64,000 nucleotides of DNA, from assembly GCF_005116505.1 (NCBI RefSeq), contig NZ_SWBR01000002.1, positions 806,314 through 870,313 of the forward strand. Reading direction: 5' to 3'. A program made the position numbers and the translations under genes. A model generated the notes under the pieces. It did not search any database, was not told the origin of the DNA, and saw only the letters and a program-made list of their open reading frames with translations. This DNA is from Pedobacter polaris (GTDB taxonomy: Bacteria; Bacteroidota; Bacteroidia; Sphingobacteriales; Sphingobacteriaceae). Shown here piece after piece: positions 52,551-64,000 of the stretch. Every line of letters starts with the position of its first letter. Positions within the stretch are counted from its first letter, which is position 1.

Positions 52551-53420
52551 TTAGTTTTTCTGGTAAACCCTTACATAATCTACTTCCATTCTGTTTGGAA
52601 ACTTTGTCTCCTCAACATCTCCACCATTTAATCCGCCCATGGCAAGATTTAGCAGTATATAATGCTTTTGTTTAAAAGGATTTAAGGCTTCAGCATCTTC
52701 ATTTTGCAACTGAGTTAAGGATACTTTAAGGTATAGTACGTCATCAACCAATAAGCTAATATTTTCTCTATCCCAGTCCATTCGCCAAACATGAAATTTT
52801 TCTGCCCAATCACTTCCTCCTAACTTTTTTACATCTTTGGTCGTACTAAACCATTTTGGTTTTCTATTACTTCCCATACTGGCAATATTTGCTAAGATTT
52901 TACCTTTATAATACTCCATAATATCTATTTCACCGTTTGCGGGCCACCTACCACTTACACCTAAAGTCCAAAATGCTGGCCATAAACCATTGCTAACATC
53001 AATTTTGCCACGCATTTCAAAACGTCCATACTCCCAACTTTGCAAACCTTTGGTTATTAAACAAGCACTTGTATAATCAATATTCTTTCGTGTTTTCCTC
53101 CACTCTTTGCTGCCTTCAACATACAATGGATTTGGTTTTTGTTCCTTTCGCCCTTCTATTATCAATATACCATTTTTACAAAATGCATTTTCGGGCTGGT
53201 ACCATTGCAGTTCTTCATTGCGAACAAAACCCTTTTCGTAAGTCCAGTTCTTAGGATTTGGTACTCCATCTTGTTCAAATTCATCAGCCCACACCAATTG
53301 ATATCCTTCAGTGCTATAGTCTGCAACTTTTTGGTAGTCAATAGACTTTGGGACAGAACAAGAAAACACAAAGATTAAACCTAATAATAAGCCTATATGC
53401 ATGTTATTTAGCCTGCCCAT
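52551..53420 (-). CDS. GH16 family endo-beta-glycanase, lipoprotein
   Basis: A 289-residue lipoprotein (FVFSC, Cys21). The GH16 jelly-roll includes YQLVWADEFEQDG, YGRFEMRGKIDVSNGLWPAFWTLG and the catalytic GEIDIMEYY with Glu164, Asp166 and Glu169 (the ExDxxE form). LLNLAMGGLNGGDV and FPNRMEVDYVRVYQKN close the domain. GH16 enzymes cut beta-1,3/1,4-glucans, beta-galactans or algal galactans. Next to a LacZ-type GH2, a galactokinase-like gene and SusCD, a beta-1,3-galactan or other galactan endo-activity is plausible but not proven. The start at 53420 keeps an Arg in the n-region; Met7 at 53402 is an alternative. It is 5 bases from the GH2 gene. Confidence 0.9.
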   Translation of the reverse strand: MGRLNNMHIGLLLGLIFVFSCSVPKSIDYQKVADYSTEGYQLVWADEFEQDGVPNPKNWTYEKGFVRNEELQWYQPENAFCKNGILIIEGRKEQKPNPLYVEGSKEWRKTRKNIDYTSACLITKGLQSWEYGRFEMRGKIDVSNGLWPAFWTLGVSGRWPANGEIDIMEYYKGKILANIASMGSNRKPKWFSTTKDVKKLGGSDWAEKFHVWRMDWDRENISLLVDDVLYLKVSLTQLQNEDAEALNPFKQKHYILLNLAMGGLNGGDVEETKFPNRMEVDYVRVYQKN

Positions 53421-53425
53421 TGTCT

Positions 53426-56575
<3,150 letters not shown>

Positions 56576-57808
56576 TTAAGGGTTATAAGGTCCGCTGGTA
56601 GCAGTAGGCAAGCCGTCTTTTCTCATGGCTTCTATTAAGATGCAGTTGTATACATAATCCCAGCTAGAAGTTACTTCAGAATTTTGGTTTAATCCAAAAG
56701 GCCACCAATGTTGCGTATCGCCACTTAATTGTTCTGTAGTACTATTTTTTATTTTTTTCAACAGTTCATTTGTATACTGTCCTTGAAATTTACCGCCAAC
56801 AATTTTACCTGTCCACCAACTGGTAGTACCTGTACCAAGCGTATGGTTCATTTCGTGTAGCATTGTCCTTAAATTCTGAAAGCCAGAATTCACACCAAAA
56901 CGCATCCAGCCTTCATTATTTGCATCGGCAGTTGGTGTGCCTTCTACATAATTTAGATAAACGTGCTTAGTAGCAGAAGTATAATTGCTTAAGTACCAAG
57001 CTGCACTATCTACAGCTATCTGCAAACGAGCATAGGCTTCAAGCTGTTCAGCATTTGGGTTTGTAGCTTTATTAAAAGTATAGGTAATTTTGCCTTTTGG
57101 GATGGTCTTAAAAGTGACGTTACTACTATAACTAACTCCTTTAGCATTAACTGCATAAGCTCGAACGTGATAATTTGTTCGTTCTAAAAGTCCTTTTATC
57201 ATTAACCTATACTTTCCAGTACCGGTGCTATTGTGCTTAATCTTGGTATCAACTACGGTTGGATTTTCGATCAAACCATAGACCAAACCACGTTCGGTAA
57301 CTTGATCTCCACCATCGTTTATAATATCTATATCGCATGTTGCAAGTGTAGCACCAACAATAAACATAGGTACGACATTAAAACTTGCATTACCAATATT
57401 GGTGGTAGTAAAAGAAATCTCGTTTCCATAACCAATTCCATTTTTATTAACTGCAAAAGCTCTCACATAATACGTTGTACCTGCTTTGAGTGCGCTAATT
57501 TCGCTAACAAATTCTCCGGCACCAGTAACACTAACAGTTCCAATTTTAGTATTTGTTGTAGTTGGCGCAGGAGTTAAACTAAGTACTAGACCACGCTCAG
57601 TAACAGTATTGCCTCCATTATCTACAACTGTTCCACCACTTTGTGCTGTAATTGTAGTAACATTTTTAATGAGTGCTGTTTGCACTTTAGGCACAGTACC
57701 AGTGCTTACAATGGGAGTAGTTTTAGTTTCATTATTTGGCTTGTCTACCTTTTTGCAGTGCATAAGCAAAATTGTAGCAGCTATTAAAATAAGATAATTA
57801 ATTTTCAT
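56576..57808 (-). CDS. Surface lipoprotein with two FN3-like repeats and an HExxH zincin-like domain
   Basis: A 410-residue lipoprotein (LLMHC, Cys18). Two Bacteroidota FN3-like repeats follow at about residues 40-135 and 140-235; both contain VTERGLV and end YYVRAFAVNKNG or YHVRAYAVNAKG. The C-terminal domain (about 240-410) carries LRTMLHEMNHTLGTG with His318, Glu319 and His322, a zincin-type HExxH. Glu348 or His367 (in GDTQHWWPFGLN) are possible third ligands. I do not recognise a characterised family for this domain; it could be a peptidase or a metal-stabilised glycan-binding module. It stands between the SusCD-lipoprotein genes and the LacZ-GH16 genes, after a strong hairpin. Confidence 0.75.
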   Translation of the reverse strand: MKINYLILIAATILLMHCKKVDKPNNETKTTPIVSTGTVPKVQTALIKNVTTITAQSGGTVVDNGGNTVTERGLVLSLTPAPTTTNTKIGTVSVTGAGEFVSEISALKAGTTYYVRAFAVNKNGIGYGNEISFTTTNIGNASFNVVPMFIVGATLATCDIDIINDGGDQVTERGLVYGLIENPTVVDTKIKHNSTGTGKYRLMIKGLLERTNYHVRAYAVNAKGVSYSSNVTFKTIPKGKITYTFNKATNPNAEQLEAYARLQIAVDSAAWYLSNYTSATKHVYLNYVEGTPTADANNEGWMRFGVNSGFQNLRTMLHEMNHTLGTGTTSWWTGKIVGGKFQGQYTNELLKKIKNSTTEQLSGDTQHWWPFGLNQNSEVTSSWDYVYNCILIEAMRKDGLPTATSGPYNP

Positions 57809-57891
57809 GTTGTTTTTTGGATAGTTTAGATGGAGTCAGCTAAGTGGTCTCATTTCTTGTTTCTAAACAAGTGTTTGAATTAGGAATTAAG

Positions 57892-57928
57892 AAACAATCT
57901 ATAGGAATTAACATCCTATAGATTGTTT
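57892..57928 (-). terminator. Strong hairpin downstream of the right SusCD gene set
   Basis: A perfect 15-base inverted repeat, AAACAATCTATAGGA (57892-57906) and TCCTATAGATTGTTT (57914-57928), with a 7-base loop. It lies 14 bases beyond the stop of the gene ending at 57943. On the transcribed minus strand the stem ends in GTTTC then TTAATTCC, so only a weak U-tract follows. It is likely to be a partial terminator or an RNA stability/processing element that lowers expression of the downstream enzymes relative to SusCD. Confidence 0.65.
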
Positions 57929-57942
57929 AAAGAAATTTGATT

Positions 57943-59187
57943 TTATAAGTAATTGATTTTGTAAAGCCTAACTGAGGCTATTTTTGCATACATTCCGGTA
58001 CTACCAGTACCAGTTAAGGTAGCAGCAAATCCAATAGAAACCTGTTTGGCCTGATCTAAATTAAAGTTAAGTATCTTGCTTTCTAAATTTGAGAAGGCAA
58101 TACTGGAACTCGTAATGTTGGCAACGTTTGGAAGTGAAGTACCTTCGGCAACAGCCATATACCTTGATCCTCCAGCATTAAAATCATTCATTACAATTTC
58201 CATCCGATAACTGCCAGCAGGTAGATTTACGGTTTGATAGATTTTACCATCAGTAACATTTGGTAGTCCCCAGCCCGCCTCTAATGAAATAAATCCGACA
58301 TTGCTTCTTTTTTCGTAGCCACCAAAGCCACTCGCATTTTTAACTGAGGGGCTGGTAATCCAATCACTTAATATGCCCCATCTATTACCACTATTAATTG
58401 AAGAGTAAGTTACATTTGCACCAACGTTTTTTAGATAGGTAGCTGTTACATCAACTTTACTGAATTTAGGAATATACATATTTGCATATGATGTATAGAA
58501 GGTATCGACACTCAAGGTGTCTGGTAAAAACAACGTACGGAATTTGATGGTTCCCTTTTCTTTAAAATTGGGAATAGTATAATTAATCACATCAATAGGA
58601 ATTCTAACTGTTTTCTCGATGTTTGAGTTATCGAAGTAAATCATTTCTGTTGCAAACACACCGCTTACCCTATCCATACCACCCCATTCTATTGTTGAAA
58701 CTCCACTTTCATTTGTAAATGCAGAGTTTATACCTCTATTAGATAAAGTAGATTGGTACCTATCTCCATAAACTCTTCCAGTTCTAAAAACTGGAATAGA
58801 TTTATTGCCAGCAGCATCATAAGTATAGATAACAAAATTCTGTACACCTTCTGTAATGTTATTGATGAATAACTTAAGTGTATCAACCTTGTCTGTTCGG
58901 GTAACGGGTATAACAAGAGAATCTACCTTGTTATTCCAATATATTACACATTTTTTAACTTTCGGATCTGCAAGGAACAAGCCATTTAACAATACACGGT
59001 ATCTTCCCGAGTTAATTTTAACCGAATCTAGCTTACCTGTATAAGAAATCTCCCCATCTTTTGTGAAATTTTTATAGTCATCCATTTTAGTGCATGATGA
59101 CATGATGCCTACCAATAGAATGGTCAAGGCTGCAAGCAGCAGCTCCTTGTTTAATTTTTTTATATTATTTTTCATCTTAATACTCAT
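57943..59187 (-). CDS. DUF4998/DUF5013-type surface lipoprotein
   Basis: A 414-residue lipoprotein (MSSC, Cys32, then TKMDDYKNFTKDGEISYTGKLDSVKINSG...). The N-terminal half looks like the DUF4998 module, with RVLLNGLFLADPKVKKCVIYWNNK and GVQNFVIYTYDAAGNKS. The C-terminal part (about residues 260-410, GIL-SDWIT-type start, VNLPAGSYRMEIVMND, and a YAKIASVRLYKI end) resembles the DUF5013 or discoidin-like sandwich. These proteins regularly follow SusD and act as surface glycan-binding partners, but no substrate is known. It is 13 bases after the DUF5000-type gene, in the same operon. The domain names are from memory of the families, so treat them as probable. Confidence 0.78.
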   Translation of the reverse strand: MSIKMKNNIKKLNKELLLAALTILLVGIMSSCTKMDDYKNFTKDGEISYTGKLDSVKINSGRYRVLLNGLFLADPKVKKCVIYWNNKVDSLVIPVTRTDKVDTLKLFINNITEGVQNFVIYTYDAAGNKSIPVFRTGRVYGDRYQSTLSNRGINSAFTNESGVSTIEWGGMDRVSGVFATEMIYFDNSNIEKTVRIPIDVINYTIPNFKEKGTIKFRTLFLPDTLSVDTFYTSYANMYIPKFSKVDVTATYLKNVGANVTYSSINSGNRWGILSDWITSPSVKNASGFGGYEKRSNVGFISLEAGWGLPNVTDGKIYQTVNLPAGSYRMEIVMNDFNAGGSRYMAVAEGTSLPNVANITSSSIAFSNLESKILNFNLDQAKQVSIGFAATLTGTGSTGMYAKIASVRLYKINYL

Positions 59188-59200
59188 TTAAGCGTTTATA

Positions 59201-60397
59201 TTATCTTGGATCACCATATACTTGAAGCTCGCCGATTGACATAAATGTTGTTCCTTGCCAATTTTTTAAACTTTTGATACGTAAGTACCTAACCTTAGGT
59301 ATACCTGCATCAAACGTGTAGTTTAAGCCAGCTTGGCCCGCAGCAATATCTTCTGTTGTATTTGCCCCATAGGCAGCACCAGATGGTTTCTTAGCTTTAA
59401 AAGTTCCAAGCTTAGTCCAGTTGGTAAAACTTCCATCTGATGGTGGGTTATCAGTTCCCCAAATCTCGAAATCTAATAAGTTACCTCCATAAAAATAGGT
59501 ACGTCCGTTCAGGTATTCAGGATAATCCCATATTACAATGCGGCTTAGTGCAGACAGTTTGCCAATATCAAATGTAACCCACTGTGGTGTCAATACTGCC
59601 GAACTAGACATCATTACCTTTGGCCAGTTTAACAGATCTGCATCCCACAATCCGGTTAATGCTGTTGCTGTATGAAGCGCTACATCACTTGGTAAGGTAA
59701 CGGCCTTATACCCTGTTTTAGGAATTTCGGCCTCAAACAAAGGTATAAGTGTAGTGTAAAGTGTATCACTATAATTTAACCATCGGTCTCTGATGGTGAT
59801 CGCAAACTTGCGTTGCACAGGATCATAGCCACGAATTGCCTGATCAATATCTACTGTTGAGGTATAGATATTTTTTGTGGTCGGCATCATTCTTCCCTTA
59901 CTATCTTCAGTTAAAATTTCGATCGCCAAATCTGCTTTTGCAGGGTTTGTTGCAGTAAATCTCAGACCACCAAAATCAGCTAGGGCCTTCATGCTTCTAA
60001 AAACACCCCAAATTGGATTTTCAAGAGGTTTTACTTTAATAGAAACCGGTGCAGAGGCTATTTCACTTCGGTTTACGGCGTACAATTTCACTTCATGTTC
60101 ATCTGTATCGCCAAAGCCTTCTACTGTTAAAGTATTACCATAATAAGAAGCTTTTACCTCCATTACTCGGCCATTTGCCAAAGTGTAAATAGCTTTAACG
60201 TATAACAAATCTTTATCCGTTGGCAAGGCATAAGTTAGAACTGCATTTCCAGGACCAGCCGTAAATTTTACATTTGATACAGGGCCAGGAGCATTTGTAT
60301 TTTTTTCAAGTGGCTCGATCTTATCAACCTTGCAACTTGACACTAATGCTACTATTATAGCTAGCATTAGTGAGAAACTCATTTTAATTGTTTTCAT
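59201..60397 (-). CDS. DUF4959/DUF5126/DUF5000-type surface lipoprotein
   Basis: A 398-residue lipoprotein (VSSC, Cys22). The N-terminal FN3-like module GPVSNVKFTAGPGNAVLTYALPTDKDLLYVKAIYT corresponds to DUF4959, and the middle segment with VKPLENPIWGVFRSMKAL to DUF5126. The C-terminal discoidin-like domain (DUF5000-type) has PQWVTFDIGKLSALSRIVIWDYPEY and KVRYLRIKSLKNWQGTTFMSIGELQVYGD. The last strand pattern matches F5/8 type C sugar-binding domains. Such proteins sit directly after SusD in many loci and probably extend the surface glycan-binding complex. It is 24 bases after SusD. Confidence 0.85.
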   Translation of the reverse strand: MKTIKMSFSLMLAIIVALVSSCKVDKIEPLEKNTNAPGPVSNVKFTAGPGNAVLTYALPTDKDLLYVKAIYTLANGRVMEVKASYYGNTLTVEGFGDTDEHEVKLYAVNRSEIASAPVSIKVKPLENPIWGVFRSMKALADFGGLRFTATNPAKADLAIEILTEDSKGRMMPTTKNIYTSTVDIDQAIRGYDPVQRKFAITIRDRWLNYSDTLYTTLIPLFEAEIPKTGYKAVTLPSDVALHTATALTGLWDADLLNWPKVMMSSSAVLTPQWVTFDIGKLSALSRIVIWDYPEYLNGRTYFYGGNLLDFEIWGTDNPPSDGSFTNWTKLGTFKAKKPSGAAYGANTTEDIAAGQAGLNYTFDAGIPKVRYLRIKSLKNWQGTTFMSIGELQVYGDPR

Positions 60398-60421
60398 ATA
60401 GAAAAATTAATTAGTTAGTGA

Positions 60422-62392
60422 TTACCATCCTGGATTTTGAACCAGTTTAGGATTTACAGTTATATCATAGTTTCTAATTGGCGCTAAATAATCTCTTGGT
60501 GCCACAAAGTTTTGGGTGTAAATAGTTCTAGGTCTGTAATAATCTGCAGTATTGGCTTGAAAAACACTCCATCCTGTAATAGGTTGGTTAAATGCTTCTG
60601 CTGCTTTTTTCCACCTTTTCAAATCCCAGTAACGGCTACCTTCAAAAGCCATTTCTATCCCTCTTTCTTGGTGGATAATTTCTCTTAAACCTTCTTTGGT
60701 AGTGGGTTTACTTGGATTGTTAGAAAAACTGTTCCATGATTCTATCACTCCTTTTAAACCAGCACGTTTTCTGATACGGTCAAGATATTCAAAGACATTG
60801 TTAGCTGGTCCTTGAGATTCATTTAACGCTTCTGCATACATGAGGTACAAATCAGCTAAACGAACCTGTGGCCAAGGATAATCACGATAAGAAACCCCAT
60901 TGGAGCTATTTGTCATGTTCCAATCCACTACTTTCTTTAGGTAATATCCAGTCTCATTATAGAAACCTACGTGCGTAGCACCAGCAAGCTGTGTATATTT
61001 TCCTTCTACAACCCAAGTATTTTCATCAGAATTACTAGGGCTATCATATTTATACCAAACCCCACCATCAAAACCTAAATCTGCATAGAAACGTGGTTCT
61101 CTATCAAAATTTAAACGAGCAGTTTCATGACCTTCTTTGATAAAGAAGCGTTCACTTTTAAGCGCAGTTCTTAAAGTATATTTATTAGAAAAATTAATTA
61201 ATTTATCTTCATTAATTGGAACTCCATTGCTAGAATAAAACATTTCAGCAATTTTTAATGGTGCTGCTAATTGCATTCTTGCATCTCCACTAGCACCGCC
61301 AGTTGCTAATTTAGGCATGGCTGTACGTTGTAAAAAATCTGTTCTACTATTTGGATTTGCCCAAACATGCTCAACATTCCAACGCTCGGTAATTGCGCAA
61401 CGCAGGGTTAGCTGTAAGTTTGTGGTATCAGATAACTTAAATGTAGATCCAGGAAATACATATAGCTTTGCACCAGCTTGTTCTGCTGCATCGATAGCCA
61501 CTTTAGCAGCATCTGCAGCATTCTTCCATTTATCTGCATTAAAAGTGCTTGGAAATAAACTCACTCCATCGTTATCTTTGAAACCGGTATAATCTGAATT
61601 TCCATTAAACAACGGACTTGCAGCCATTAAAAGTAATTTAGCTTTAACAGCAAGTGCAACAGGTTTTGTAATTCTACCTAGTTCTGTTGTTCTATCGGTA
61701 ATAATTGGGGGTAAGTTTAGTGCAGCCTCGTCCAAAAGTGCTGAAATAAAACTCACACATTCATCAAAAGGCATTCTCTTGATACGTACATCAGTTTCAG
61801 GAGCACTGATATCAATGTTTTTATCAACCAAAGGAATTGGTCCATACATACGCAATAAGTAGAAGTGATAATATGCTTTTAAGAAGGTTGCTTCTGCTAT
61901 CCATCTGGCACGCTCATCTGATCTTAAATCACGAACCTTGGTTTCGTCTTTTACATTTTCTAAAAAAATGTTACAGTTTCTAATCCCTTTCCAAAGTCCA
62001 AAAAGATCACCTGGGCCACCACCCTGAAAATTGCCCTGCCATGCATTCATGTAAGGATTAGCAGCATTCTGACCACCCCTTGCTCCACGCCACGCGTATG
62101 ATACAAAGTCCCATTCTTGAGTCGGTACCCAAAGCTCATCACCAGATAGATAACCCACATTAAAAATTGGATCGCCATCTTTAGGCAAGAACGAATAGCA
62201 AGTGAATAGGTATTTTTCTGCCTCTGTTCTCATGGTAAAGGCATTATCAATTGTTGCCACGTTATCTGGTATAATGTCCAAATATTTTTTACAAGCAGAC
62301 AAACTGAATAAGGTTGCAGTAAAACATGAAATAAATAACATGTTTTTAATACTTCCTTTAATCTTATTGATTGTTATATTTTTAAATTTCAT
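60422..62392 (-). CDS. SusD/RagB-like nutrient-binding lipoprotein
   Basis: A 656-residue SusD family member, larger than the one at 6033-7517. The lipobox is SLSAC (Cys34), followed by KKYLDIIPDNVATIDNAF. Family motifs are EATFLKAYYHFYLLRMYGPIPLVDK, ALAVKAKLLLMAASPLFNGN, the VRLADLYLMYAEALNESQGP helix, and RKRAGLKGV with IIHQERGIEMAFEGSRYWDLKRWKKA near the end. It pairs with the SusC encoded upstream, 25 bases away. Met18 at 62341 is an alternative start with a shorter signal. It heads the right-hand surface complex with the two DUF lipoproteins. Confidence 0.95.
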   Translation of the reverse strand: MKFKNITINKIKGSIKNMLFISCFTATLFSLSACKKYLDIIPDNVATIDNAFTMRTEAEKYLFTCYSFLPKDGDPIFNVGYLSGDELWVPTQEWDFVSYAWRGARGGQNAANPYMNAWQGNFQGGGPGDLFGLWKGIRNCNIFLENVKDETKVRDLRSDERARWIAEATFLKAYYHFYLLRMYGPIPLVDKNIDISAPETDVRIKRMPFDECVSFISALLDEAALNLPPIITDRTTELGRITKPVALAVKAKLLLMAASPLFNGNSDYTGFKDNDGVSLFPSTFNADKWKNAADAAKVAIDAAEQAGAKLYVFPGSTFKLSDTTNLQLTLRCAITERWNVEHVWANPNSRTDFLQRTAMPKLATGGASGDARMQLAAPLKIAEMFYSSNGVPINEDKLINFSNKYTLRTALKSERFFIKEGHETARLNFDREPRFYADLGFDGGVWYKYDSPSNSDENTWVVEGKYTQLAGATHVGFYNETGYYLKKVVDWNMTNSSNGVSYRDYPWPQVRLADLYLMYAEALNESQGPANNVFEYLDRIRKRAGLKGVIESWNSFSNNPSKPTTKEGLREIIHQERGIEMAFEGSRYWDLKRWKKAAEAFNQPITGWSVFQANTADYYRPRTIYTQNFVAPRDYLAPIRNYDITVNPKLVQNPGW

Positions 62393-62417
62393 TTTATTTT
62401 CTTTAACAATGTCCTAA

Positions 62418-64000
62418 TTAAAATGATGCTCTAACTCCTAAGTTATAGGTGCCTTGAATAGGATAACCTAAACCATTACCACCCATTTCTGGATCCCAAG
62501 TTTTATAACTGCTGATATATCCTAAATTTGTAGCACTTAGATAAACACGAAGTGATCTTAAGCCTATTTTTTGATTGAATTTTTGAGGAGTATTATAGGC
62601 AACTTCGACACTTCTTAATCTTAAGAAACTACCGTTTCTCATCCACCATGTTGAAGTTCTATTGTTATTAGGCACAAAATTTGAACTTAAGCGTGGCCAT
62701 AGTGCGTAAACATTTCTGTTCTCTTCAGACCAGTAACTATCTGAAATGGATTTGAGCAATCCATTTTGGCTACCACCGTTTAATACAAATGGGGCAATAT
62801 TTTGCGAATTGATGAAAAATGATGAGCGATCAGAACCTTGAAAGAAGAAACTAAAATCAACACTTTTGTAACCAAGAGTTCCACCAAAACCATAAATAAT
62901 CTCTGGTGAAGTAGGTAAACCGATTGGTACAACATCTTGATCATTTACCATGCCATCATTGTTTACATCTCTGTATTTGATGTCTCCACCACCATAAGTT
63001 AAGCCTGGCGTACCATCAAATTGCTGTGGAGCATTTTTTGCTTCGTTATCATCAACAAATAAACGTTCGGCAATTAATCCATAACCTTGTGTGGTAGAAT
63101 TACCAATAGTTGAACGATAGTATTCGCTATTAGGATAGCTCGGTTCATCGTTAATTAAGATTTTACTTTTTGCATAGGTAAAATTACCCCTCATTTGCAT
63201 AGACCAGCCATTTCCAAATGTTTTGTTATAAGCAGCAGCAAAGTCTACACCTTCACTTTGAGCCTTATTTGTGTTTGCTCTAACCGTAGCCTGTAACCCC
63301 ATTGTAGTAGGAATATAGGTACGCCCAGTTAAAATATTTGAACGTGTATTTCTATAGACATCAACATTGACATCCAAGGCATTTAAAAATCTAAAATCTG
63401 CTCCAAAATTTATTTGTTCAGATTTTTCCCAAGTAATAAGTGGGTTTGCATATCTGGTTACTAAAACACCTGCTTTTGAATACCCATATTGCTCTCCAAA
63501 TGTAGCGCCATAAGTAGCATTGTTCATGTTAACTTCAGACATATAGAAGAAACGATCACCATCATTACCAATTTGGTCATTCCCTACTAAACCGTAGGTT
63601 GCCCTTAATTTTAGACTATTAATTACTTTTGTTAATGGTTGAAAGAATTTTTCATTGGATACCACATATCCTAAACCAACAGAAGGGAAAAACCCAAAAC
63701 GATTATCTGTTGCAAAACGTTCAGAGCCGTTATATCCAAAGTTAAACTCGACTAAATACTTATCATCGTATCCATAAGTTGCCCTACCTGAAACTCCTTG
63801 GTTACGAGAAGGTAGTGAAGCTTGTAAACTTCCTGCATTTCCTGAAAGATAGTTCCGAAGGGTTGTAATCAACATCCCACCTACAGCATGTTTCTCTGCA
63901 AATATTCTATTATAAGAGAAAGCAAGCTCAGCATAAAAAGTAGAATTTAATCGCTTTAAACCTTCGGAATAGCCCAAGTATTCAGTTCCTGTTGCTCCAA
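62418..64000 (-). CDS. SusC-like TonB-dependent receptor, 5' part outside the window
   Basis: About 527 residues of the C-terminal barrel are visible and the frame continues past 64000, so the signal, plug and first strands are missing. Recognisable SusC barrel features are YDDKYLVEFNFGYNGSERF, FFPSVGLGYVVSNEKFF, LKLRATYGLVGNDQIG, ITWEKSEQINFGADFRF, a RDVNNDGMVNDQDVVPIG calcium-loop-like run, and NGSFLRLRSVEVAYN. It ends with an aromatic residue (NLGVRASF). It is the partner of the SusD at 60422-62392. The stretch upstream of 63977 reads in frame (TGTEY), confirming it is not a start. Confidence 0.93.
   Translation of the reverse strand, partial: GATGTEYLGYSEGLKRLNSTFYAELAFSYNRIFAEKHAVGGMLITTLRNYLSGNAGSLQASLPSRNQGVSGRATYGYDDKYLVEFNFGYNGSERFATDNRFGFFPSVGLGYVVSNEKFFQPLTKVINSLKLRATYGLVGNDQIGNDGDRFFYMSEVNMNNATYGATFGEQYGYSKAGVLVTRYANPLITWEKSEQINFGADFRFLNALDVNVDVYRNTRSNILTGRTYIPTTMGLQATVRANTNKAQSEGVDFAAAYNKTFGNGWSMQMRGNFTYAKSKILINDEPSYPNSEYYRSTIGNSTTQGYGLIAERLFVDDNEAKNAPQQFDGTPGLTYGGGDIKYRDVNNDGMVNDQDVVPIGLPTSPEIIYGFGGTLGYKSVDFSFFFQGSDRSSFFINSQNIAPFVLNGGSQNGLLKSISDSYWSEENRNVYALWPRLSSNFVPNNNRTSTWWMRNGSFLRLRSVEVAYNTPQKFNQKIGLRSLRVYLSATNLGYISSYKTWDPEMGGNGLGYPIQGTYNLGVRASF

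Overview
The window is an AT-rich stretch from a Bacteroidota chromosome, most like Pedobacter or a related member of the Sphingobacteriaceae. The grounds are two complete or partial SusC/SusD systems plus a third SusC, many secreted glycoside hydrolases with Sec or lipoprotein signals, weak Shine-Dalgarno sequences, TAATG/ATGA stop-start overlaps, and dispersed hairpin repeats of the kind common in that group. The genus is inferred; there is no rRNA or housekeeping gene to fix it.

Almost the whole window is polysaccharide-utilisation loci for pectin, chiefly rhamnogalacturonan I (RG-I) with arabinan, galactan and arabinogalactan-like side chains. Left block (1-13023, minus strand): an operon reading 4xFAS1 lipoprotein > SusC > SusD > 2xFAS1 lipoprotein > FAS1 lipoprotein > second SusC, the last cut by the window edge. 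Central block (13554-37997, minus strand): RG-I backbone enzymes in three runs. These are GH95, an alpha-2-macroglobulin-like protein, a sulfatase, PL11 lyase and two CE12 acetylesterases; then a GH29; then GH2, GH105, GH115, GH31, L-rhamnose mutarotase and GH106. Divergent plus-strand block (38263-46405): two GH51, two GH43 and a GH127/GH146 enzyme for arabinose side chains. Right block (46428-64000, mostly minus): GH2 and GH27; a divergent aldo/keto reductase; then, from the right edge, SusC > SusD > DUF5000-type lipoprotein > DUF4998/DUF5013-type lipoprotein > hairpin > FN3/zincin-like lipoprotein > LacZ-type GH2 > GH16 > an aberrant galactokinase.

The working model is as follows. SusCD, FAS1 and DUF lipoproteins capture glycan at the cell surface. 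PL11 and CE12 open and deacetylate the RG-I backbone. GH105 and GH106 finish the unsaturated galacturonyl and rhamnosyl ends, and RhaM prepares rhamnose for uptake metabolism. GH51, GH43, GH127/146, GH2, GH27, GH16, GH29, GH95, GH31 and GH115 strip arabinose, galactose, fucose and uronic acid decorations.

The most notable regulatory signal is a 10-bp-period direct repeat, ACAGGAT-N3-ACAGGAT on the minus strand. It occurs in three intergenic regions (13404-13420, 25816-25832, 38060-38076) and probably ties the left and central blocks to one AraC-type or hybrid two-component regulator that is not in the window. The right SusCD block shows no such site in the sequence given, which suggests a second regulon. 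Other points of interest are the FAS1 lipoproteins with a shared jelly-roll-like C-terminus, the galactokinase with altered signature residues, the FN3/HExxH lipoprotein, and a sulfatase inside an RG-I operon. No tRNA, rRNA, CRISPR array, insertion sequence or regulator gene was seen.
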